7,183 bases of DNA from Coriobacteriia bacterium (GCA_900756605.1 CAAEKX010000224.1:1-7183); one strand, 5' to 3'. Counted from the stretch's first letter, positions 1 through 5,452 are shown. Numbers and translations: made by a program. The notes: generated by a model not told the origin, from the letters alone.

Positions 1-1139
1 CGGCGCGCAAGCGCGGTATCCCCGTATGGCATCGCTCTCAGGCGCTTGCCTCGCTCGGGGAGGGCAAGAAGACGCTTGCCTGCGCTGGCACGCACGGCAA
101 GACGACCACCTCCTCGATGCTTGCGACGACCATCGATCGCATGGGACTCGATCCGAGCTTCGTCATCGGCGGCACGGTCGATGGCTACAACACCAATGCC
201 AAGAGCGGCACGGGCGAGTATTACATCGTCGAGGCCGACGAGTCTGATGGTTCCTTCGTGCATCTTTCCCCGCACGTCGCGCTCGTGACAAACATCGAGC
301 CCGACCATCTCGACCATTACGGCAGCCTCGAGGCGATATATGACGCTTTCGCCGATTTTCTCTCGCTGCTGCCCGACGATGGCGCTGCTGTCGTCTGCGC
401 GGACAATCCACGACTTGCGCAGGTTGCGCGTGGAGTTGGCAAGCGAACCATCGTTTACGGTGAGAAGGCGAGTGCCGATTGCGACGTCTGCTTCGAGGTT
501 ACGGGCAGACGCGGTCTCGGCTATGCCTTCACCGTGAGCTTCCCCGATGGCACGAGCGTCGAGACGGAGATCACGAAGAACCCCGGACGTCACAACGTCC
601 TCAACGCCACGGGCGTGCTTGGCGTCGTGTGGGCCTGCGGTCTCGATGTCGCGCAGGCAGCTCGCGCACTCGCGACCTTCTCCGGCGTGCGTAGGCGCTT
701 CGACCTCGTCGGCGAGGAAGGCGGCGTCGTCGTCGTCGATGACTACGCCCATCATCCCACCGAGATTCGGGCAACCATCGAGGCTGCCTCCAAACTCGAT
801 TTCAATCATGTGCACGTCTTGTTCCAGCCGCATCGCTACTCGCGCACCGAGTCACTTGCGCGTGAGTTTGGCCCGGCTTTCGACGAGGCGGACTCCATCA
901 TCGTCATGGATGTGTACCCAGCTGGCGAGACACCCATCCCGGGGGTCACCGGCAAGACGGTCATCGATTCCATCTTGCGACATAACCCCCGTCAGCAGGT
1001 TGCCTGGTTGCCCCATCGCCCCGAGATCATCCCCTTCCTGCTGCAAAGGCTCTCGGCGGGCGACCTCATCATCACGATGGGCGCGGGGGATGTCACGGCG
1101 ATGGCACCGCTGCTCACGCATGCATTGGCCGGGGAGTAG
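1..1139 (+). CDS. murC: UDP-N-acetylmuramate--L-alanine ligase MurC, 5' end cut by the window
   Basis: MurC is the cytoplasmic ATP-dependent ligase that adds L-alanine to UDP-MurNAc, the first step of the peptidoglycan stem peptide. The frame is open from base 3, giving 378 visible residues; the family is usually about 460-490, so roughly 90-110 N-terminal residues (the UDP-binding domain) lie upstream. Visible motifs, numbered from the first visible codon: ATP-binding loop GTHGKTT (29-35), EADESDGSF (77-85), NIEPDHLDHYG (97-107), the GRHNVLNA segment typical of Mur ligases (195-202), DDYAHHPTEI (246-255), FQPHRYSR (274-281) and TMGAGDV near the C-terminus (358-364). DDYAHHP and FQPHRYSR separate MurC from MurD, MurE and MurF. 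The gene ends in TAG, 40 nt before ftsQ, with no terminator between, so the two are probably co-transcribed. The ATG at 117 lies after the ATP loop and cannot be the true start. Confidence 0.97.
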   Translation, partial: ARKRGIPVWHRSQALASLGEGKKTLACAGTHGKTTTSSMLATTIDRMGLDPSFVIGGTVDGYNTNAKSGTGEYYIVEADESDGSFVHLSPHVALVTNIEPDHLDHYGSLEAIYDAFADFLSLLPDDGAAVVCADNPRLAQVARGVGKRTIVYGEKASADCDVCFEVTGRRGLGYAFTVSFPDGTSVETEITKNPGRHNVLNATGVLGVVWACGLDVAQAARALATFSGVRRRFDLVGEEGGVVVVDDYAHHPTEIRATIEAASKLDFNHVHVLFQPHRYSRTESLAREFGPAFDEADSIIVMDVYPAGETPIPGVTGKTVIDSILRHNPRQQVAWLPHRPEIIPFLLQRLSAGDLIITMGAGDVTAMAPLLTHALAGE

Positions 1140-1168
1140 AATTGCTCATACGTCGCGCGTGATCGCGT

Positions 1169-1175
1169 GAAGGAG
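1169..1175 (+). promoter_or_regulatory. Ribosome binding site of ftsQ
   Basis: GAAGGAG sits 4 nt before the ATG at 1180. It is a strong match to the 16S anti-SD sequence and supports this start for ftsQ. It follows a short direct repeat of CGCGTGA (1156-1162 and 1164-1170). Confidence 0.75.
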
Positions 1176-1179
1176 TGCT

Positions 1180-2181
1180 ATGGCATCAGCCTCTCGCTCG
1201 AGGTCAGATTCCTCGAGCTCCCGCTCGAGGCGGGGCAGAAAGCAGAATACGGGAGCTAACTCGCGGGCACGGCGCTCGTCTGTCAAGGCTCACCAGAACA
1301 AGAAGTCCGCACGTCTGCAGCGTACCAACAAGGCGCGCCAATCATCCGAGAACGCCCAGAAGCAGGCCAACGAGTCCAAGAGGAAGGCCCTCGACAAGGG
1401 CAGGCGTGCCGGCGATATCCGTGCCGAGCAGCGCGCCAAGCGTCAACGCTGGCAGTACCTGCGCTATATCGCCCGCATCGCCATTGTCATCGCGGTCATC
1501 CTCCTCGTCATCTTCGGAAGCATCTTCATCTATCGCTCCGACCTCTTCCATGTCAACAACGTGCAGGTCAACGGCTCGGCTCATCTTACGAGCCAGGAGA
1601 TCACGAGCATTGCCGCCGTGTCCGATGACTCGACGTTGCTACGTCTCGATTCCAAGGGCATCAAGGAGCGTCTCGAGGACAACGCCTGGGTGCAGAACGC
1701 GGCCATTCACCGCGTCTTTCCCGATACCATCGTGATTGACATCACCGAGCGCGAGCCGGGCGCTGTCGTCAAGATCAACGATCGCTCGAATTGGGTTATC
1801 TCGACGGATGGCGCATGGCTCTCCGCTGCCACGACCGATGACTGGGAAAACGCGATGAAGATCATCGACGTGTCACCGTCCATGCCGGCGCCCATCTCGG
1901 GTGCTATGTGCGCGGATGGTGGTATAAACAACGCGCTCGACATCCTCAATTCCATCAGCGATGACCTGCGCTCGCGCATCGTGAGCATCTCGGCCGAGTC
2001 CTCCATCAAGACCTCGCTCAATCTGGTTGATGGCGTGACGGTTGCCTTTGGCGATTCGAGCGACATCGAGGTCAAGGAAGCGGTCATCAACTCGCTGCTC
2101 AACGAATACGAGGGGAGGATCTCCTACATCAACGTCCGCGTCCCGACGCGCCCCACCTATCGCATGCTCGAAGGGGAGTAG
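1180..2181 (+). CDS. ftsQ: Cell division protein FtsQ (POTRA domain, single-pass membrane protein)
   Basis: FtsQ is the bitopic divisome protein that links FtsB/FtsL to the septal synthases; most of it lies outside the membrane. The 333-residue product has a long basic cytoplasmic tail (1-95) rich in Ser, Arg, Lys and Gln, and one hydrophobic helix (about 97-118, core IARIAIVIAVILLVIFG). Next come a POTRA domain starting at LFHVNNVQVNG (about 122-192, with the typical segment ending in FPDTIVIDITEREP) and a C-terminal FtsQ beta domain (about 195-325). The tail is longer than in most FtsQ proteins and opens with a Ser/Arg-rich low-complexity stretch. The ATG at 1180 has a strong RBS and lies just downstream of murC, the usual murC-ftsQ order; no murB lies between them. 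POTRA plus position makes FtsQ/DivIB the clear call. Confidence 0.93.
   Translation: MASASRSRSDSSSSRSRRGRKQNTGANSRARRSSVKAHQNKKSARLQRTNKARQSSENAQKQANESKRKALDKGRRAGDIRAEQRAKRQRWQYLRYIARIAIVIAVILLVIFGSIFIYRSDLFHVNNVQVNGSAHLTSQEITSIAAVSDDSTLLRLDSKGIKERLEDNAWVQNAAIHRVFPDTIVIDITEREPGAVVKINDRSNWVISTDGAWLSAATTDDWENAMKIIDVSPSMPAPISGAMCADGGINNALDILNSISDDLRSRIVSISAESSIKTSLNLVDGVTVAFGDSSDIEVKEAVINSLLNEYEGRISYINVRVPTRPTYRMLEGE
1196..1230 (+). repeat. Triple CTCGAG repeat forming two mutually exclusive hairpins at the start of ftsQ
   Basis: CTCGAG occurs at 1197-1202, 1212-1217 and 1224-1229. GCTCGAGG (1196-1203) pairs perfectly with CCTCGAGC (1211-1218) around a 7-nt loop. CCTCGAG (1211-1217) can instead pair with CTCGAGG (1224-1230) around a 6-nt loop. 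The middle copy is shared, so only one stem can form at a time. The element begins 16 nt after the ftsQ start codon. It may simply result from Ser-Arg codon runs (TCG AGG), but it is positioned where RNA structure can affect initiation. Confidence 0.5.
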
Positions 2182-2237
2182 GAGCAATCCGCAACCTGGC
2201 TTTTTCGTCAATCGTCTAGAATTACCAGGAACCCGAG

Positions 2238-2261
2238 TGCTCGCATATCGCCATGCGAGCA
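2238..2261 (+). terminator. Perfect 9-bp hairpin between ftsQ and the SDR gene, possible terminator or operator
   Basis: TGCTCGCAT (2238-2246) and ATGCGAGCA (2253-2261) are perfect inverse complements around a 6-nt loop (ATCGCC). A short GGTTTT tract follows 5 nt later, which is a weak poly-U tail. The hairpin lies 56 nt after the ftsQ stop and 38 nt before the SDR start. It could be a weak intrinsic terminator that separates the SDR gene from murC-ftsQ, an attenuator, or a binding site for a regulator of the SDR gene. The sequence does not distinguish these. Confidence 0.4.
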
Positions 2262-2299
2262 TGCTGGTTTTCCATGCAGTCGTATGAAGGGAAAGCGAA

Positions 2300-3100
2300 A
2301 TGGATCGTTTGAAGGACAAGGTAGCCATCGTCACGGGATCGACGAGCGGCATCGGAACGGGAATTGCCAAGATGTACGGCGCCGAGGGCGCGAAGGTCGT
2401 CGTGTGCGGCCGTCGCGAGGAGCGTGGCCAGGCCGTGGTCGATGCCATTGCCGAGGCAGGTGGCGAGGCGATGTTCCACTTCCTCGATATCACCAAGCCC
2501 GAGACCGTTGATGCACTCTTTGCCGATACCGAGGCTGTCTATGGCAAGATCGACATCCTCGTGAACAACGCTGCGGGCATGGCCCTCAAAGACGGTCGCG
2601 TTGACGAGATCTCGCTCGAGGAATGGGATGCCGTGTTTGCGAGCGACATTCGCAGCACCTTCTACTGCACCAAGGTCGCGCTGCCCTACCTGCAGAAGAA
2701 CGGAGGCGGCTCCATCATCAACATCGGCTCGATGGCATCGTGCTCGGGCGATTTGGGCACGACGGCGTATGCCTGCGCGAAGGCCGGTGTCGAGATGCTC
2801 ACCCAATACACCGCACTGCAATATGGCAAGCAGGATATTCGCTGCAATTGCGTGCGCCCTGGTCTCATCGTGACGCCGGAAAACGAGTCGAAGGTCCCCG
2901 ACGCGCTCAAGCAAATCTTCCTGGATAACATCGAGGTGACGCGCTACGGAAGCCCCGAGGACATCGCCGCAATGTGCGTCTACCTCGGCTCTGACGAGAG
3001 TGCCTACTTCACCGGTCAGGTCGTCACCGTCGATGGCGGTCTCAACGCGCATGTGCCTACGGTGGCGCAGTTCCGCGCCATGGCATCGCGCACCTGGTAG
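2300..3100 (+). CDS. Short-chain dehydrogenase/reductase (SDR), classical type, substrate unknown
   Basis: This 266-residue protein is a classical SDR oxidoreductase. The Rossmann cofactor motif TGSTSGIG is at residues 12-19, the NNAAG motif at 89-93, and the catalytic residues are Ser144 (NIGSMAS), Tyr157 and Lys161 (YACAK). The tail has the usual TGQVVTVDGG (238-247). Arg38-Arg39 at the end of the second strand, with no acidic residue there, suggests NADP(H) preference. The position that usually holds the tetrad Asn (VNL) reads Asp116 (SDI). About 19 residues follow the VDGG motif, a longer tail than many family members have. The start at 2300 has an AAGGGA RBS 7 nt upstream. The gene sits between ftsQ and ftsZ, an unusual place for a metabolic enzyme, and is flanked by hairpins, so it may be its own transcription unit. 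FabG-like, sugar or hydroxysteroid dehydrogenase activity are all possible; I cannot assign a substrate. Confidence 0.92.
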   Translation: MDRLKDKVAIVTGSTSGIGTGIAKMYGAEGAKVVVCGRREERGQAVVDAIAEAGGEAMFHFLDITKPETVDALFADTEAVYGKIDILVNNAAGMALKDGRVDEISLEEWDAVFASDIRSTFYCTKVALPYLQKNGGGSIINIGSMASCSGDLGTTAYACAKAGVEMLTQYTALQYGKQDIRCNCVRPGLIVTPENESKVPDALKQIFLDNIEVTRYGSPEDIAAMCVYLGSDESAYFTGQVVTVDGGLNAHVPTVAQFRAMASRTW

Positions 3101-3110
3101 AAAGCACCTG

Positions 3111-3141
3111 GCGGCCCGCATGACAGTGACATGCGGGCCGC
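3111..3141 (+). terminator. 12-bp GC-rich hairpin after the SDR gene, probable terminator
   Basis: GCGGCCCGCATG (3111-3122) pairs perfectly with CATGCGGGCCGC (3130-3141) around the 7-nt loop ACAGTGA. It starts 10 nt after the SDR stop. The downstream bases (ATAGTATCTTG) lack a proper T tract, so this may be a factor-assisted terminator or an mRNA 3'-end stabiliser rather than a classical intrinsic terminator. Confidence 0.6.
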
Positions 3142-3285
3142 ATAGTATCTTGCGCCTTGCGGTTGAATAGCCGAGCGAATGCAACGGTTTGGAGTGATTC
3201 CAAGAAACTGGGAACGAGATGATCAACGCTCGTTTCAAAACCGTCGGCGGGAGAATGGTAGTCACATAGGTGTGAAAGGGCTTTG

Positions 3286-3314
3286 TTGATGTAAATTGCT
3301 CAAAACACTAAATT
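3286..3314 (+). promoter_or_regulatory. Weak sigma-70-like promoter candidate upstream of ftsZ
   Basis: TTGATG (3286-3291) and TAAATT (3309-3314) are separated by 17 bases and each match 4 of 6 consensus positions. It lies in the AT-rich part of the ftsZ upstream region. This is a weak match and would make a leader of about 175 nt. Confidence 0.22.
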
Positions 3315-3393
3315 TGACTAGAAATCATAGAGGAAAACACGCAAAATTCACCTAAAAAATGATGGATATCGTGGCGATACTTTGCGCGAAGTG

Positions 3394-3399
3394 TATACT
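3394..3399 (+). promoter_or_regulatory. Candidate -10 box of the ftsZ promoter (TATACT)
   Basis: TATACT matches the TATAAT consensus at 5 of 6 positions in an AT-rich region about 100 nt before the ftsZ ATG. No good -35 box is present at the right distance (TGGCGA at 3372-3377 matches 3 of 6), so it would need an activator or tolerate a poor -35. Transcription would start near 3406 and give a leader of about 90 nt containing the 3448-3478 hairpin. Confidence 0.35.
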
Positions 3400-3447
3400 T
3401 GTCTGGACTGATTTTTCTAACATTTGACAGACTAAACGGAGCACAAA

Positions 3448-3478
3448 AAGGAATCCCGACGGATGACGAGGATTCCTT
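3448..3478 (+). repeat. 9-bp inverted repeat in the ftsZ leader
   Basis: AAGGAATCC (3448-3456) pairs perfectly with GGATTCCTT (3470-3478) around a 13-nt loop. The stem ends 6 nt before the ftsZ RBS (3485-3492). No T tract follows, so it is unlikely to be a terminator. A translational or mRNA-stability element, or a protein-binding palindrome, is more likely. Confidence 0.5.
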
Positions 3479-3484
3479 AAACGT

Positions 3485-3492
3485 AGGAAGGA
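3485..3492 (+). promoter_or_regulatory. Ribosome binding site that fixes the ftsZ start
   Basis: AGGAAGGA ends 5 nt before the ATG at 3498. The frame is open upstream to a TTG at 3399, but that extension has no RBS, runs through the leader hairpin and does not resemble any FtsZ N-terminus. The ATG at 3498 is therefore the start. Confidence 0.8.
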
Positions 3493-3497
3493 CTGAC

Positions 3498-4586
3498 ATG
3501 CCCGAGTACACAGGATCTGACCATCTCGCTGTAATCAAGGTGGTCGGCGTTGGCGGCGGCGGCACGAATGCCGTCAACCGCATGGTTGAGGCCGGCGTCA
3601 AGGGTGTCGAGTTCATCGCCATCAATACCGATAGACAAGCACTGCTCATGTCCGATGCAGACCGCACGGTTCACATCGGCGAAGAGCTTACGCGTGGCCT
3701 CGGTGCCGGTGCCAACCCCGAGATTGGCGCGCAGGCGGCCGAGGAGTCCCGTGCCGATATCCGCGACGCGCTTGCCGGTGCAGACATGGTCTTCGTCACT
3801 GCGGGCGAGGGCGGCGGAACGGGTACGGGTGCCGCTCCCGTCGTGGCAGAGATTGCCATGGAGGAGATTGGCGCTCTTACGGTTGGCGTTGTCACCAAGC
3901 CCTTCGGCTTCGAGGGACGCAAGCGCATGAACCAGGCCGAGGAGGGCGTCGCCCTGCTCGCCCAGAAGGTCGACACGCTCATCGTCGTTCCCAACGACCG
4001 CCTTCTCCAGGTCATCGAGAAGCGCACCTCCATGCTCGACGCGTTCCGCATCGCGGATGACATCCTGCGTCAGGGCACCCAGGGCATTACGGACCTCATC
4101 ACGATCCCCGGTCTCATCAACCTCGACTTCGCAGACGTCCGCGCCATCATGAAGGATGCTGGCTCCGCGATGATGGGCATCGGCATCGCCTCGGGCGAGA
4201 ATCGCGCGGCCGATGCTGCCAAGGAGGCCATCTCCTCGAAGCTCCTCGAGTCTTCCATCGTGGGCGCAGATCGCATCCTGTATTCCATCACGGGTGGTAG
4301 CGACATGAGCCTGCAGGAGATCGACGAGGCTTCGCAGATCATCAACTCCGCGGCCGACGAAGACGCGAACATCATCTTCGGTACCGTCATCGACGAGTCC
4401 ATGGGCGACCAAATCCGCGTCACCGTCATCGCCACGGGCTTCGATGGCACCGAGCAGCAGGCGAGCATGGACCTCGGCGGCAGGCCGAGCGTGAGCCAGT
4501 CCTTTGCGGCATCCGCTCCCGAGGACAACCTTACGCCCGCCTTCGATGACGACATCCCCGACTTCCTCAAGCGCAGCCGTTACTAA
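3498..4586 (+). CDS. ftsZ: Cell division protein FtsZ (tubulin-like GTPase)
   Basis: FtsZ polymerises with GTP into the Z-ring at midcell and recruits the divisome. The product is 362 residues, a normal length. N-terminal VIKVVGVGGGGTNAVNRM leads into the GTPase domain. The tubulin/FtsZ signature is GEGGGTGTG (103-111); Glu in place of the Met seen in E. coli is the form found in actinobacterial FtsZ. The T7 catalytic loop NLDFADV is at 208-214, with Asp210 and Asp213 completing the active site of the next subunit. The C-terminal domain ends near 317. A short, Ser/Ala-rich linker of about 30 residues follows, then the conserved C-terminal peptide DDIPDFLKRSRY, which binds SepF in this type of organism. 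A strong RBS precedes the ATG. The TAA stop overlaps the pgeF ATG by one base. Transcription is probably from promoters in the upstream AT-rich gap. Confidence 0.98.
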   Translation: MPEYTGSDHLAVIKVVGVGGGGTNAVNRMVEAGVKGVEFIAINTDRQALLMSDADRTVHIGEELTRGLGAGANPEIGAQAAEESRADIRDALAGADMVFVTAGEGGGTGTGAAPVVAEIAMEEIGALTVGVVTKPFGFEGRKRMNQAEEGVALLAQKVDTLIVVPNDRLLQVIEKRTSMLDAFRIADDILRQGTQGITDLITIPGLINLDFADVRAIMKDAGSAMMGIGIASGENRAADAAKEAISSKLLESSIVGADRILYSITGGSDMSLQEIDEASQIINSAADEDANIIFGTVIDESMGDQIRVTVIATGFDGTEQQASMDLGGRPSVSQSFAASAPEDNLTPAFDDDIPDFLKRSRY

Positions 4587-5452
4587 TGCCTCGCGGGATA
4601 GCCAACTCCCACATGCACGCAACCAAGAATCTCCGCCTCCCGCTTCCGCAGCTGGCGGAGATTCCTTTTTGTGTTGGCGATGCCGAGCTACGCGTTCTCA
4701 GCGATGAGACGCTCTTCGCGACATGTGGTACACGCATCGCATTCACGACGCGCGCCGGGGGAGTGAGCGAGGGCCCCTATGCTGGCCTCAATCTTTCGTA
4801 CAGCGTTGATGACGATGCAGGACGTGTCGATGCCAATAGAAGATTGCTCTGCGCTGCACTTGATGCTGTTAATTGTATAGAAAGTCTAATTTCACCACTT
4901 CAAGTGCATGGAAGTGATTTCATAGAAATTAGACAAGTTGTCGAATCACAGCGGGAAACTGCTGGTGAGGCTGATGGCATCGTGTGCATGCAGTCAGAGA
5001 TACCCGTGTTGCTTTGCTTCGCGGATTGCGTCCCCGTGATTCTCGTTGCGCCAGATGGATCGTTTGCTGTCATTCACTCCGGCTGGCGTGGTTCCATCGC
5101 CGGCATCGCGGGCAAGGGCCTGCGCAAGCTGCAGCTGGCAGCACGGTGTGCTGCATCGGATATCAACTGCTACATTGGTCCCCACATCGGGCCATGCTGC
5201 TACGAAGTATCCGCTGAACTCGTTGGGCAATTTGTTGCCGAATTTGGCGAGAGCTGTGATGCAGGTAACAATCACCTGGATCTATCAGCTGCGGTCATAG
5301 CCTCGCTTACGCGGGCGGGCGCTGCGGAGGATAGAATTGCGGATGCAGGTGTCTGTACGTCATGTCACCATGACGCGTACTATTCGTATCGAGCCAATGC
5401 TGGCGTCACGGGACGCCATGGAGCATTTGCGATTCGGAAAGAGGAATCATGA
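4586..5452 (+). CDS. pgeF: Peptidoglycan editing factor PgeF (YfiH/DUF152, laccase-domain family)
   Basis: YfiH-family metal enzymes are described as editing factors that remove wrongly added residues such as L-Ser from UDP-MurNAc precursors; purine nucleoside phosphorylase and laccase activities have also been reported for the family. The 288-residue product shows RIAFTTRAGGVSEGPY (50-65), QVHG (106-109), FADCVPV (145-151), HSGWRG (164-169), GPHIGPCCYEV (198-208), CTSC (257-260), YYSYR (265-269) and GRHGAF (277-282). His108, Cys148 and His164 match the expected metal ligands. The start at 4586 overlaps the ftsZ stop (TAATG), suggesting coupled translation. An ATG at 4613 is an alternative, as the first 45 or so residues precede the conserved domain. 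No later in-frame start precedes the domain, so the terminator-like hairpin at 4627-4664 is really inside the gene. An AT-rich island covers roughly 4860-4970. Confidence 0.93.
   Translation: MPRGIANSHMHATKNLRLPLPQLAEIPFCVGDAELRVLSDETLFATCGTRIAFTTRAGGVSEGPYAGLNLSYSVDDDAGRVDANRRLLCAALDAVNCIESLISPLQVHGSDFIEIRQVVESQRETAGEADGIVCMQSEIPVLLCFADCVPVILVAPDGSFAVIHSGWRGSIAGIAGKGLRKLQLAARCAASDINCYIGPHIGPCCYEVSAELVGQFVAEFGESCDAGNNHLDLSAAVIASLTRAGAAEDRIADAGVCTSCHHDAYYSYRANAGVTGRHGAFAIRKEES
4627..4670 (+). terminator. Intrinsic-terminator-like hairpin inside the first codons of pgeF
   Basis: GAATCTCCGCC (4627-4637) pairs perfectly with GGCGGAGATTC (4654-4664) over 11 bp around a 16-nt loop, followed at once by CTTTTTG (five T at 4666-4670). 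It begins 41 nt after the ftsZ stop. It has the form of a rho-independent terminator for ftsZ, yet lies within codons 14-29 of pgeF, so read-through is needed to express the downstream genes. Ribosomes moving from ftsZ into pgeF could keep the stem open. Confidence 0.65.
4884..4934 (+). repeat. Nested inverted repeats in an AT-rich island of pgeF
   Basis: GTCTAATTTC (4884-4893) and GAAATTAGAC (4925-4934) are perfect inverse complements. Inside them CACTTC (4896-4901) pairs with GAAGTG (4911-4916). The surrounding 110 bases are clearly richer in A and T and in codons such as ATA, AGA and CTA than the rest of pgeF. The reading frame stays intact and encodes the conserved QVHG metal-site segment. 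Confidence 0.55.
5138..5154 (+). repeat. Short perfect hairpin inside pgeF
   Basis: GCAGCAC (5138-5144) and GTGCTGC (5148-5154) are perfect inverse complements with a 3-nt loop. It lies mid-gene with no T tract. It could be chance and no function is assigned. Confidence 0.3.

Larger units (their letters stand above)
3142..3497 (+). other. Gene-free AT-richer region upstream of ftsZ
   Basis: These 356 bases hold no convincing gene. The first third contains a chain of inverted repeats: CGGTT/AGCCG with wobble at 3160-3173, TTGGA/TCCAA at 3189-3203, AACGAG/CTCGTT at 3213-3234, and an enclosing ACGGTTT/AAACCGT at 3184-3190 and 3238-3244. From about 3280 to 3430 the sequence becomes distinctly AT-rich, as expected for promoters. 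It contains a TATACT box at 3394-3399 and weaker promoter-like pairs. The last part is the ftsZ leader with a 9-bp hairpin and a strong RBS. Possible roles are ftsZ promoter control, a structured leader, or a small RNA. Confidence 0.6.

Noticed and set aside
547..1170. Plus-strand open frame of 207 codons overlapping murC in another frame
   Set aside because: Ser/Arg/Pro-rich shadow composition, no RBS, and murC occupies the same bases.
1156..1170. Direct repeat of CGCGTGA before the ftsQ RBS
   Set aside because: Only two short copies in GC-rich sequence; chance is a sufficient explanation.
2217..2222. TAGAAT box upstream of the SDR gene as a promoter
   Set aside because: It matches 5 of 6 consensus positions, but no -35-like hexamer lies at a suitable distance; too weak to list.
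2222..3265. Open frame of 347 codons on the minus strand across the SDR gene
   Set aside because: It is antisense to a clear SDR enzyme, crosses two gene-boundary hairpins and has His/Arg/Asp-rich shadow composition.
3219..3269. 16-residue small ORF in the gap before ftsZ
   Set aside because: Only a weak purine-rich sequence upstream, and it overlaps the inverted-repeat region; not enough to call a gene.
3359..3427. 22-residue hydrophobic small ORF starting MMDIVAILCAK
   Set aside because: No RBS, and it overlaps the TATACT promoter candidate, so it would probably not be transcribed from there.
3424..3429. Perfect TTGACA -35 box just before ftsZ
   Set aside because: No -10-like hexamer occurs 15-19 bases downstream, so it is likely chance or part of the leader.
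3399..3497. TTG-initiated N-terminal extension of ftsZ
   Set aside because: No RBS at 3399, the added 33 residues are unlike FtsZ, and the ATG at 3498 has a strong RBS.
3477..4622. Long open frame of 381 codons on the minus strand opposite ftsZ
   Set aside because: It mirrors ftsZ codons in high-GC DNA, has no recognisable domain and no RBS, and ftsZ on the + strand is certain.
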